From positions 372,001 through 436,000 of the forward strand of contig VTPC01089669.1 in the NCBI GenBank assembly GCA_011009095.1: a DNA stretch of 64,000 bases. Reading direction: 5' to 3'. The notes under the pieces were generated by a model. It saw only the letters and a list, made by a program, of their open reading frames with translations. It was not told the DNA's origin and made no database searches. The translations under genes and the position numbers were made by a program. This stretch comes from Ignelater luminosus (lineage: Eukaryota; Arthropoda; Insecta; Coleoptera; Elateridae). Positions within the stretch are counted from its first letter, which is position 1, and every line of letters begins with the position of its first letter. This document shows, piece after piece, positions 24,201-37,700 of the stretch.

Positions 24201-25783
24201 TTACAGGATCTTAAAAAGAAATGAACTGCAAAATCAACAATAAGACAATCTCACTTCTAAATCTAATAAATATGATTGTTAAATTGAAGCTGCTGATTTG
24301 TGAATTTTATATAAATAATTATAGTTAAATGGAACTTACATTGTCACTTTCAACAATAGCCCAAAAAAGCTTCTGCCGTGGTATAAACTTATTATCAGGT
24401 GTAATAGTAGGCAGAAACTTCTGATTGTGTTTCAGAGTTTGAGGATTAATTAAATCTGGATAATCTAAAGGATTATTAGCCAAAGTGCACACTTTCCACT
24501 GCTCAAAATGACGTGAGACCAAGATCGATTTACTTGGAGAATGAGATGAGCTATAAGGTACATAGACTTCGTCATAAACTTCTGTATCTGCACTTTCTAA
24601 AGGAAGAGCTCTAAATACTTTTGTGGTGTCAAGTGACAAGTGTGTTACAATATTTTGAAGTTCCCTTATTGTTACATTAAGCAAATGACGGTTTGTCAAT
24701 GTAATTGTATTTTTTCTCACCGAAGGCACAGAAAGTTGAAATCCAAAATCTAACCAATCTCGCAACGTAACAGAACAAATTTCTGTCATAATTCCAGTAT
24801 CTCCTAATTCATAAGAATCAAATTTAATAGATTGTCTTTTATCTTCATTCTTCCCAGAATTCTTTTCTTTGTCTTTATAGTCATCAAACAATATACTTCT
24901 TCGAGCAGTTGAATTTAAAGGAATGTATTGTCTTTGGCGTTTTGAAATTAAAACTTTAGGTACTTCTACTGGTTTAAAATTGATTTCTTGTTTTTTCTTA
25001 TAATTTAGATGTGCATATTCTTCAATGCTAGTATTAAGAAGTACATTATATTCAATTTCTTTCTCTGTGTATGATGATATTGGTTGCAAAAGATCATTAT
25101 TAACTAATTTATTGCCTATGAGAGCCATTTTACATCGATCTTGTGTATCTTCTTCACATAATGAACTTTGTAACAGATAATACTCTATAACAATGTCCCA
25201 CATAGCTTGATTTGTTGCCGTACATAATTTCTGAAATAGATTTTCTGTGTTTACCCGGCCTTGTTTCCACATACGGAATTCTATGTAGGTTCCAGAAGGT
25301 TTTTCTGTAATTAAAAAATAATTCAATAATATATTTTAGGAAAATTAAAGTATGTATTATGAAAAAATAATAAGTCAATATTGTTTGCAACTGCATCAAT
25401 ATTTAAAAAAACATATTAGTAATTTAACAAATTTATTTACCATTTTCTCCTAATCTCTTCAAAGCAATTATATCATGAAAACTAAGTTTCTCAAACATTT
25501 CTGCAAAATTCCCATTAAAAGAGCTATTTTCATTTTGTATAATAATAGCAAGAGCAATGCAAGCTATGCCCCTATTTCCTGATGATGGATTTTGGCTTTG
25601 ATTGTAAATAAAGATGTTATCAGAATATTTACTTTGTGGTGGCTCCGCTTCAGTGTAATCTTTAAAATGGTAATGTGATCTGCTGTCTGTGTATTTGGGT
25701 ATATTTAAAAATTGTAATAAATTCTGTCGTAAATAATTAACAAATGAATCTAAATGCTTCAACGCATACTCTTGAATGGATAA
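18213..25783 (-). CDS. SZT2: SZT2 exons 31-42 (C-terminal part)
   Basis: Approximate exons: 25,783-25,441; 25,304-24,340; 21,644-21,480; 21,423-21,192; 21,137-21,008; 20,955-20,734; 20,678-20,504; 20,446-20,227; 20,174-19,877; 19,595-19,181; 19,015-18,690; 18,341-18,213. Landmarks: YLRQNLLQFLNIPKYTDS, GNRGIACIALAI, TYIEFRMWKQGRVNTENLF, LYTYNWSKDNVDKLVELA, AQKLGIFYNQ, AMLGGILIFTIHL, HLHSFTYDFHLRCIHNYI, HTDDFDITLVVCRMYG, LQLKYYLILTSR, LSWYQGLAKLLLIKYND and the last exon DLYAVYRASHKYKDSD to FYIWTGLI. The last exon is too short to stand out as a reading frame. It was placed by the donor GTAAGC at 18,689 and acceptor TTTTAG at 18,342, which keep frame and match the vertebrate C-terminus in length and pattern. 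Confidence 0.9.
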
Positions 25784-28700
25784 CTGGAAATAACAAAAAT
25801 ATTTATTTCTACATTATGTCACAGGCAAATTAGGAAATTAATCATTTCATAAAATAATTGGGCATTTAATAAACTTAGAGCAGAGTAGCTTGAATCTAGT
25901 TAAGGTAAATGTTTCAACAACATAGCTGCTCAAGATGTACATTAAGTATACAACATGCTTTAATTTGCATTACCAACATGCACTGCTCCTAATGAGTAGA
26001 AGAGAAAAATGGTTCCTACTAATATTTATGAAAATTACAGTTAACCAACTATTTTCTGTATGCAAATGTACACTAGCACAGTAATTGACAAAAAATAGTC
26101 TCTAACTAGTAGTACATAGTTTTTTGTGCCATCAGAATTTCTGAAGAAGCAAAATTGTTAGAACAATTCAAAATTTGATAACTCAAAAAATGACAACTAA
26201 TAACATTAAATGATATGATTCAAGTTAATACATAGGAGGTTAGCCGCTCTAATATAAATTATCGAATTGAATTGAATTATTGATTGATTAACACAAATAC
26301 AGTACTATTCTCTAAATTTGAGCTTAGGTGAACAAGTTCGTAGCAAGCACAGGCATATCACTGCTCATCTCAGATATTGAGTTGGTGACAATATTCACTG
26401 TTCTAGTATATTCAGAGGCAGGTTTGGTTAGCCAGTTTTACATTACATTTCAGCCTATACATCTCATCCTTGCCTCCACTTGATAACACTATTAAGAGGT
26501 GGAAGGCTTAGTTGAGTCTTTTCATGGTTGCCATATCCTTTTCATCACACCTATCGGTCCTGCCACAGCAGTGTACAACCAGTGTATTATCATGCATAGC
26601 TTAAACCCTCAGGTTTTGTCTAGTATTCATTTTGTATTGAGCAACCATTGCTGTTTATTTTTAGATCTTACAACCTTACCTTAGTAAGAATTATGTTTAC
26701 AAGAAAGAAAATGTTAAGATTATTTATTTGAGTAACATTTTATAAAATCCATTTTAGTATTATGCAAAATTTTTTTGTAACTGTCAGAAGTTTACAAAAT
26801 GCTTTAATTATTATTGCGTGAGAATTTCCTACTTTGCCTGCGACATATATGCCATAATGAAAATCAGTAAAACTTACTCTTATTACAATCTCAGGTAATC
26901 TGAAAGGTTTTTGTAGAAAATGTACATCTTCGGGAGTTAATGGGCACATAGAATTTCTAGCTAACATAATTGAAAGACATTCTAATACAGCATCGTCTAA
27001 TCTATTTTGTAAAACTTGCACAAGATCACAACGAACATCTTCTCCTGCTTCAGTAATTCCATGTACTTTTAATATTAATGTATCTTCATTTGGAGTATCT
27101 TTTGTTTCTTTTTCACCAAATGATCTTACACGTGGACGAATATCTGATTCTCTCTTTTGATAAAAATAATTTTAAAATTTAAGAAAAAGCAAAAGAGAAT
27201 ATTGTAATCTTACGCTTGTTGTTGATGAAATACTATGCTGAGATTGAGTAAGAGTATTCTTTTGTGGTCCTAAAGGTAATGAAGCAATTGATGGACTACG
27301 AGATACTATTGTATGCTCATATTCATTTGATTTAACTGTTATGCCTTTTGTGCAACAACTTTGTACATTTTCATGTAATCTACAAGATATTTTCAATTAA
27401 TGATTTTTAAATTGGATAAATAAAAGAATTTACCTTAAATAAAAAACATTTAATTTGACATCTTGGTAAACAAACATATTATTTCTGTTAGAAACAGAGA
27501 ATTTATCCAAAACGGTCTTTAATGCTAAAACTCCTCTTGAAAGACCTGATTTTCCTGGTCCTGTTTTAAGGCGAGGATGAAGAATAAACTGTGTTTGCCA
27601 TACAACAGGGCAACTAAAGTAACCTGGTTTAAACTTAAGAGAAGCTTCTAAAAGTGTAGCTGGATATGGATCTGATTCATCGCTTGCTTCTATTTTTAAA
27701 AATAAAATTTAAAATGCAACTTTTAATAAATTACACTTAAAAACTACATACCATCCATACTTTTTAATCTTGAGAATGATGTATTTCTAGTTATAGTTGG
27801 TGTGCTGGCATCATTATTATGCCAAGATTTGTAGCTGTCATCAGGTTCTAACAAGAAATCACAACTACGTGTATCATTCAAAGACTGAAGAAGCAGAGAC
27901 TGATTTACTTGTTTACATAAATCTCGAATGGCATCTCGAACAGCTCTTTGAACTTGTAGGTATGTACCAACATGAGTTGTGGGTAGCTCTAAAAATCTGA
28001 TGAAACAATCACATCTTTAATTCTCTTAATTCTTCTAATACATATGTATAAAAATTGCTTACTAATAAAATATTTAACTTACCTGCAATGAAAGTATATT
28101 GTAACAGCTTCTTGATCTACCTTCATTATTAACCAAAAGTTTGGTAAATTTTGTCGTTTGTTATCTAGCTGAATTAACCAACCATAATCTTCTTCATCTT
28201 CACTAACATCTTCATCGTAACCTAAAATGTATTTCTATTATTACCATCTAACTCATCATAATTAAGATTGTACCTCCATCTGTGCCTACAAAACTTTCAT
28301 TTAAACTAGAAATATCACTCTGTTGTGAAAACACTTCATTTTTGGAAGATGCATCTTCATTTGCTTCAATAATATCAACATTTTCATTTTTATCTGATAA
28401 TGATAACATATCGATTCTTCTATCATCGTGAATGTTTTCAACAGAGACACGAGTTGAATAATTCTGAAATTCATAACTAGTACCTTGATAATTTTCATAT
28501 TTGGTTATTTGAAGTGAGGTATACTGGGAATTCTTTGCAATGTAATACAACTCATTTTCCTTGCATAATTTATAAAATGGAACTTTAATTTTAGAAAATT
28601 CCTATAATTATAAAGTTTTAAATAATTTATTTATTTAGTTTTTTTATGATGAAATACAACCTGCACAAACTTTTCATAACTTTGACTTGAACCATAAACA

Positions 28701-31700
28701 AAATTCAGATCAATCACATCATGCACACAGGATGAACATCCAGCACTATCCGATATGTGAGTCGTTACAAATTTTAATATTTCAGAAGTTACTGGTTCAA
28801 CATCTAATAAGGCTGTTGCTATTTCATCTTTTAATAGCCACTTTATCTAAAATAAAATTAAAGATATCCTAAGGTTATCAAAATAAAATAAAAATAAAAC
28901 AGTTGATTCGGTGTTCATCAACAATACAAACTTATAACAGAAATTTCTAATGAACAAACTGATTTCAGTCCACTAGTTACCTATTAATCCAACTGTCTCA
29001 TTCCTGCCCACCATTCTTTCCTTTTTACAATTTGTAACAAGTAAAGGCTTACCTTGTCTTTTAAACTTGCAATTGCCCTCCTTTGAACTTCTGGTAAATG
29101 TAAAAGAGGATCCGGAAACCTTCAAAGAAAATAGATTTTGCTTTGAAATTCACATCAACAATTTTAACTTACTCAGTCATAAAGCTAGACTCAGAATTTG
29201 CACTGTCAATACTAGGTTGAAATCCATCAGAACAGAAGGAAGTTGTCCGAAGCCCTCTAGATGAATAGTCATTTATAACATTTTGCACTTCCATCGGTAA
29301 TGTTAAACATAAAATATCCAAAGTAATTTGCAAATTAGATTTTTCTAAATATTGAACATCAGATTCAATTGTCTGGATTAATTCACCTACAATATTTCAA
29401 AATATAGTAAATTAAAAAGAAAACTCTTAACTTTAAAAACTACCTAAGCAAGTAGGTAGAACTTTCACGGATGTATTAGCTACATTATTATTATAACGAA
29501 TAGTACAGATTAAATGAATAAATAAAGGTGTAATATATGATGTCATATATGTGCTACTTGTACTCTCTAAACGTTGAAGACCATGTGTTTCAGAACAAGT
29601 ACTGACTTCTTTGTCAGATTTGAATTCTACTCCATCAGAGGGAGGAATTGACACTTCATCATCACTGTCCGGCTTTGTTCCTGATTTATCCAATATTAAA
29701 TTACGACAATAATAAAACTCTCTATTTGTTGGTATTGGACTAAAAGCAACATTCATAATATCAAAAAATTTTTCTTTTATTAATCGATGTAGTGGTTTCA
29801 GTTCATTACAAAACAATGGTTGATTTAATATGGTGATATCAATCTGTTCACCTTTATTTTGTTTTAAATGTCCACATATAGTCTAAAAAATCATACAATA
29901 CACATTAGAAAAGCAGTTTCCATACAAAGGCATTACTTACTTGCATATAATATGAAATATCAACATCATATACAGTCTCTTCACATTGGTCCATAGCAGA
30001 TTGTACATCAGAACTATGAACAAAAGCTCCATATTGCAAAGCAGAAAAGAGTGACATAACGAAACATTTGGAATGTGCTAAAACAAGAGCTTTGCAATGT
30101 AACTTCACACTACTTTTATTATCATTTGCTTCAGATTCATCACTTTTAGGTTCTGGGCTACCATTAGTAACATCTTCACCTTTTAATCTAAAAATTCATT
30201 TGTCAGATTAAATTAATAAGATGAACTATTATCTGAGTAAAAAGTCCTGATCCCTCCAATGAATTTTGATGAAACAAATCTTATTTTAATAGCAATTTAT
30301 TTCTGCATAAGCATATGCAATTTCAAAATTTTCCAAATAGGCATTTATTTATTAGGGCAAAATGTGTTTCACTCATATTTTAAGAATACCTGCATTCAGA
30401 GATTAATTAATAAATAGTATTCATTCAGAAAAATAGTACTTCCATATACAGGATGTCCCAAGTTATTCATGCACCCCTATAATCAGTCTTATTTTGAAAG
30501 ATAGAGATATGAGATTAATAGAATGTGTATGAACGACCGGAAGTATAATTCTATGAAATCAAGAAATTTCTATAGTTAGGTATGTGGCAACTATACAAAT
30601 AACTTTCGATTTTAGCATAATAATGTGGTATTTTTCGTTTAATCAATCGATTAACAAAAAAATCCTGCATTAGTATCATATTTTATAGTCTGATAAATCA
30701 TATAATTAGGTCTAATAGTTAAATTTAATATTAGGACATTTTACCCCGAAAGACTGAGTGATTGTCAGAAGTTTTTTCATAAATGTTTACAACCCATTCA
30801 TCTTTACCTGTCGCAGCACAAGTAATCCGTCTATTCTTAAACTTCCGATACTTTAAGAAAGTAACAATACAAGCATGACTTCTGTCAATAGCCCAAGCTT
30901 ATAAAGATCCAATTGAGGTAATATGGCCTAATATTAAATTTGATTATTAGACTCAATTATATTGTTTATCAGACTATAATATGCAGTATTTTGTACTGGG
31001 TTAATTAATTAAAGAAAAGATACCACACAATCAAAAGTGATTTGTGCAGGCGCCACATACGTAACTATATGGATTTTTTGATTTCATAAAATTGTACCAA
31101 CCAGTCATTTACCTAAAACTTATTTGAGTTCAGATTTTTGTTGACGCCTAAAAGTTAGCAACCGGAAGAACAGGAACCTAGTTTTTTTCTTTCAAATGGA
31201 CATCATAAAATTTATGATGGGTTATAAACATCTTTTCATAGAATATGCCCCCAAACATAAATTCAGGTAAAACTACCCTTCTTGCCCATTTTCTTGCTTC
31301 TTCTTTATAGTTGAAGTAAGATTTCAAACTTTGCAATTTACTTTGTTCAGTTTATAATATAAACTTTTAAATAAGTCTTTGTGTGTGCTGTGATTTTAAT
31401 ATGGCAAAAAACGGTGACAAACATCATCTTACAGCAGGCGCTCGAAGGAAATGGAGAAGTGCTGCAGGAATTAAAGCTTTAGTTTATTATAGGACAATTA
31501 TAAAACTCAAGTAAGTATACATACTGTATAATGTATTAAAAGCAGAATATAATATTTAGTAATTCATCTTATTGTAATCAAATCCATTTATAGCTCCAAA
31601 TGTAATCTTTCTGTGTTTTTTTTAAATTGTGGTATTCAAATAATCAGTTAATGTAACGATTATCCTAAATGTAGTAATCCACTTTTTGTAATTCTAATAT

Positions 31701-34700
31701 AACAATAATAAGACAGTAATGACGGTGTTAATATTATCAAATTTTATTATAAGAGCTAGTTATCCAACAACCTAACTGATCTAAGTCATCTAGGACCACA
31801 CTATCGAGAGCAATTGAAAGGAAACGGCCGATATTAGCTGTGTACAAATGTTTCAGTTTATATTCAGTTTCTGTAAGTAAATTGAGTTGGAGTTTTAATA
31901 GCTGCATATATTTAATTAAAGTATGACAAAGTGATTGTTAATAATGTCATTGCTTGTGTCCACGAGCTGCAATCCCACTGACGTGCTACCAGTAACAGTG
32001 GTTAGGCACTGTAAGTAATTACTCGCTTGCAAACGAGTGCTGCCGACCATCCAGCAATCTTATGCTGCCACTTGCTGCTTGCTCTTGGATACAAGCACTT
32101 ACTTTCAATTGCTCCCGATAATATACATGATATTATGTAATCATTCAGAATTAATTAAAAACAATTCGTGCTGTTACTTCAGGGATAAAGTCAGTAATGG
32201 TACTTTTCACATACTGAATAATGAAACTGCCAGTCAGTGTGGAAATGAAGCTTCCTTACAAAATAATACAAGGAATTCCTTTCTTCTCGAGAGCTCTACA
32301 TGAGATGAAGAAGATTTAGAACCATCATCAATGAATTTAGAAATTCAGGAAGCAAATGAATCAAATCGTCAGACAGTTGCTGTGGAAACAACGAATATCG
32401 AAAATTCTTTCTCGCACAAATCCACAGCAGCAAAGCAAGAAGATGAAGTTAACAATGCAGAGCCAGTTGGTTATGCGCAAGACATACATTCTTGTCTGTT
32501 GAAGTATTATGGAGTGGACAAAGATGATTTCGAATGTATGGATATAGAAACAGCTCCAAAAGCAGATGACGAACTGTAGACATCATGTATTTATTAGATC
32601 ACCTGAAATCGCTTAAATACAATGGTTTTGACTGTTCTTTCTTTGACATGGACGTCATTGGTGAAACAAGAATTGGTTTAGAATCGGTTTTTCAGTTCAA
32701 ATGTTGCATCTGCAATATTGTTTCATACATTCCTACAGAAAATTCCAATTTGAAAAAAAAAGTATTTGAACATCAACGCCGCAGCTGTTAGTTCCACAAT
32801 AACAAAATAACTGGTGGTGGCTTTAGGTAGTAGGAAGCTTTCTGCAGTGGTCTTGATATACCATCCATATTGTCTAAAACATTCAGTGACTACCAAAACA
32901 AGTTGTCCACGCACATTAATGCAGCAGCTGCTGAAGAAATGCGCAAAGTCGCAGCAGAAGAAGCAAAACTTGCCATTGAACATGGAGATGTTGATCAACT
33001 CGGTCATCCTGTTATCACTGTTGTAGCAGACGAAGCTTGGAGTAAAAGATCTTATAGAACAAACTACAACGCTTTATCTGGTGTAGCCTGTATTGTAGGT
33101 TTTGAGACACAGAAGGTTATATCGGAGTCAAGAACCGATATTGCATGTTTTGTGACAGCAATATATTTACCAACAGAAAAGAACACACACGCTTCAAAAA
33201 CTGGAATAAAGATAGTTCTACGGCTATGGAATCAGAAATAATACTCGAAGGTTTCTGCAAATTGATTGCAGTGTATGGCCTCATATATGGTAGATTAGTC
33301 GACGATGAAGACAGTAGTGTTTCCAAAAAAATAAGGGAAACCTTACCGTATGGTACGGACACAATCGTACAAAAGATAGAATGCACAAATCACATTTTAA
33401 GAAATTTGTGTAAAAATTAAGGGAATTGAAATAAAACTAATTTCGATTTATGGCCAAAGATATATATCGGTGACAGTTATATGCGTTTCTGTAATGCAGT
33501 CAAGTACTTAAAATAGCAAGATGTAACTACAAGTGAGAAAATCTGATTATTAAAAGGAGATATTCTGAATAGTCCATATATCACATACTTGGAGAACACA
33601 GTCATTGCAACACCTACTTTTTTGTAATAAAACCGAGGAAACAAATTTAGTAGACATGTACCAAGAAAGCGGCATGCTAAATGAAATTGAAAAAATTGTA
33701 AGGCGAGCCGCTGATCATTCAGAAAGTCTTTTGTTCAATTGAAACAATAATGCTGCCAAATTATATAATGCTTATGTTGCTAAATTTGTAGGTGGTAAAA
33801 GGGTAAATTACTTTCTTCGGGGATCCTACCAAACAAGGTGTGAACTTGCTGCAACAGCATATAACACAGAGGGCCAGGTTCTAAACAGTGTACATAAAAC
33901 AGTAACTGGAGAACCTGCCGGGTTCTATACCAGTCGATACTGCGAAAGAGAAAAAAAACGAAAACAGAGAAGGATAGCAAACGCAAAGACTCATCCTCCA
34001 AAGGGAAAGAAAGTGTGCACTGGAACTAATGAGCATTATGGCCCTGATGCTTCCATTAGTCTTCCACGTATGTTGGAGGAAGAATACAACAAAAAAAGTG
34101 AAGCATTCCTATTGCAACTTCAACAGACTAACAGAAAAATGTTGGAGGAGGGTACAAGAGCACAGAACAAATCGACTTTGTGGACTCAAGAGAGATTGAA
34201 CTCTTTATGTTTTGGCGAGAGCTCTTCGGTTTTTGTCGAGCACTCTTCACAACTTGTTTGTTCTGCTCAACACTCTTCGTGTTCTGCACAGAATTCCTTT
34301 GTTTTGCCCAAAACTCTTTAGAACCCTTCGCGTTGTACAAAAACTTTTTTATTCTGTGCAGTATTCTTTAGAACTTTATTTATAGAACACACAACTCATC
34401 AGAACTCCTGCACGTTGTCCAGAACTCTTTAGAACTCCTCGTGTGCAGACAAGAACTTTTGAGAGATCTATGTGATCTGCCAAAAACTTGTCAGTACTCG
34501 ATAGAGCAAAGGAATTCTGATGGTTTCAAGCAGAAGAAAGAAGTTCCGAGCCGAACACATGGAGTTCTCAAGAGTTTTGTGTAGTTCAGGACAAGTTTGC
34601 AAGATTTATGAATGATATGCATGTAAAATAATAGTTTATAAAAAAAATGCATTTGGGTACAAATTAGTCTTAAGTTCAAATATGAGAATTATGAGCTTTG

Positions 34701-37700
34701 TTCAACTTTTTGACAAAAATTTATTTCCTTATATACTGTTTGCAACATGCACGTGGTTTAATTTGCACCTTGATGCATTCACAGCGAAAAGCAATTGTTT
34801 ATAACAAAAATGCTTTTGGGTACAGGTTAGTCTTAAATTCAAATATGAGAATTATGAGCTTTGGCTTGAGTCAAGCTAGCACCCCCACTTTTCAAAACGG
34901 TATTCTGGTTAAACAGCGTGGGTACAAATTAGTCCTAACTTATAAACTAATTTTTTTTCATTTACGCAAACGGGGGGTGCTAACTTTATTTACATTATAT
35001 TATTACTTATTTGTTTATTTCTATCTAAATAATATGGCCGATTCATTGCTATTTAGTTATAGTTATTAATTTACTGTTATTATTGTTCTTATTATTAGTA
35101 ATCTAATTTATTATCAAGTGTTCTCACTGTTATTATGTCTTGTGGTAAATTAGTATATAATTAATCAATTGTTTATGCATAAATTTTGTTTCTACTGTCG
35201 CTGTACGTACGTACGTATTATGTTCATGTAGTACTAATAAAAAGACAAATAAAATGATTGAGATTTTGTGTATGTTCTTTCAAATTCCTAATTCTGTTCT
35301 TTTCAGTAAATTTACTACAAAAGAATCAGCACAAAAAGGTTATAAATTAGGTACTTGACCCTTGTCAGATAGGCTAAGAAAGGAGTTAAATGCGTTGCAG
35401 ACTTTCGGGCAAAAAATGGCAAAGCTTATTAAATTTTTTTTTGAAATTAAATCAATTTTTCTAACAAACTAGATATATTTAGAATTCTGCCGGTATTGCT
35501 TTATGTCAGAAATAGATTTACCTTTCTCCTGCATTAAATTAAAATAAATCTATATTATACAATTTAAGAAACATAAGTTTTTAATTTAGAACAAATATCA
35601 ATATTTAAAAAAATCTATATTTTATTTGAGAAATTTACCAAATGGTAACTAAAGTACACATGTGGAGCAACGCAATAACATACAGTTAACAAAGAATGAC
35701 AACCTTAATATAAATTTTCTAAATTTTATTTCTCTATCTTTCAAAATAAAGCCAATTATGGGGGGTGGATATATAACTTGGGACACCCTGTATAAGAGAG
35801 TGGACCTTGTACTACAGTTTAATCCAGTTAACCTGCTATTTTATTAGTTAATTGTATTATAATGAAAACTTCTTGATTTCTTGCTATAATACGAAAACAA
35901 GAGACAAAAATGAAATTTATACATTCTAACCACAAATAGTTAATTAATAAACTGTAAAACTTTCGTAAAAATGAAAAAAAATTCAAACAGCTTTAAAATG
36001 AGGACTTTTCACTTGGATAATAAGGAGATTCCTACCTAATGGAATCTTCTTGAATTACAGATCCAAATTTAAATCTATGGTCTTCATATATGTCATTACT
36101 TCCATACTCATTTTCGTCAGAATTATTTACATAAGAATCCACTAGTAATGCTAAAGGACAATCAAATACATAAACAGGTAAAACAAGCGAATTAGTAGCA
36201 TTAATTGGCACATCACTAAAATTACTCCCGCGTGAAGAGGCTCTTTCGGTACTTTCAGAACTATCATTTACACTTGGTGTGTTTGTACCTTCCGGTGACA
36301 CTAGACTTTTCAAACTTTGTAATGTTGCAGGTATAAATGTTAATATAACATGAGTTACAGATATTCCTTTTATGAAGCATCTCCATTGTGAAGTGTGTAG
36401 CTCATTTGTTGCCAGATTTGGATTTGAACAACCTTAAAAAAAAAGAAAAATTGCAATTTAGACATAAAGAAAAATAACATTTGTAGATGGTTTGTTATTA
36501 TTCAGTGAAGGAATCTTGTAATTTACAAAAGATACAAAGTTGGTTAAATTATAAAAAGATTGTCTATTTTTAAAAACAATTTATTGGTATTAATTCTATT
36601 ATTTTTTTTTGAAGATCCTCTAACAAATTTTGATACGAAATAAAAATAGTTTTGGATTTACATAAAGATCTCTCACAAAACTCAAGGGTGTATTTTTAGG
36701 TAAAATGCAATTTAGATAACAAAAAGTAAAATGTAGAAGAAACCATTTATAAGTAATTCTACTTTCTTAAGGAAATATGGAACATTTTTGGTGTCAGCAA
36801 ATATTCAATAAAGCCATGAGAAAACAAAAGCACCAATAAATTGATCTCTAGAATAACCAACTTTTTTGAAATTTAACTAACTTTTTTGCATCTCTCATAG
36901 TTTACCCCCTCCATATACCAGATATAATATATTCTGTTCAAATGCTTTAAAACTAACCAAGAAGGCTTTTTGGTTGCTTATATTGGTATTAAATAAATCA
37001 CTTCACCAACTTTGTTTTGAAACAATTAGCTTAAAAAAAACTGTCAAGAGAGACAACTTTTTTATGTATTTGCTGAATATTAACAGTAGCTGCATTCAGT
37101 AATAACATTGCAGAGCAGAGCTAGAGCGAGGAGATTTTTGATCGTGTGACTAGAGAACATCTAACAGCTGGGAACATTAACTGAATGCTCAGCGAGCTAT
37201 CAGATCGCAAACAACCAAAACTTTCAAATTTTCTTATACAAGTCAAACATGGTTATAGTAAACAAGCATGTTAATTGGTATTTTAGAAATGGCGAATAGT
37301 ATATAACAAAATGAAATTGTAAACATATTACCAATAGATATGCGCTTTGTTCACTAATTTGAATAACTTTTGTAAGTAAATGTACAAATATACACTACTC
37401 TTTTATTGTTAACAAAAATATTTTTAGACTACACTATAGTTTAGTTAATGAAACATTAATTTACCTTATTTGAAAAATAAATATAACTACTGGTATTCTA
37501 TTAAACTGAACTGGTGCAATTTTCTAATGTTATTTGTCGTATGATTTCAACTTTCCTGTTAATTATTTTGGGAAACAATCCAAATTTTAAAAGTTTGTTT
37601 TCTAATATTGCATGATTTAAAAAACTGCACTGTAAATTTGTCATCTAGAACACGAAATTTAAAAATAAAATTTAGCGACAACAATTTTACATGAAGCTTT

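Larger units (their letters stand above)
30449..35790. mobile_element. 5.3-kb TIR element carrying a Mutator-like transposase relic
   Basis: Left end CAGGATGTCCCAAGTTAT (30,449) and right end reading inward CAGGGTGTCCCAAGTTAT (from 35,790) are inverted repeats. Similarity continues for about 70 bp (TTATTTTGAAAGATAGAGA on both sides). Both ends are flanked by TATA, consistent with a TA-type target. Inside is a decayed Mutator-like transposase gene. A second inverted pair (30,541-30,603 with 31,043-31,105) lies near the left end, so the unit may be composite. The element fills most of the 5.8-kb SZT2 intron. Confidence 0.75.
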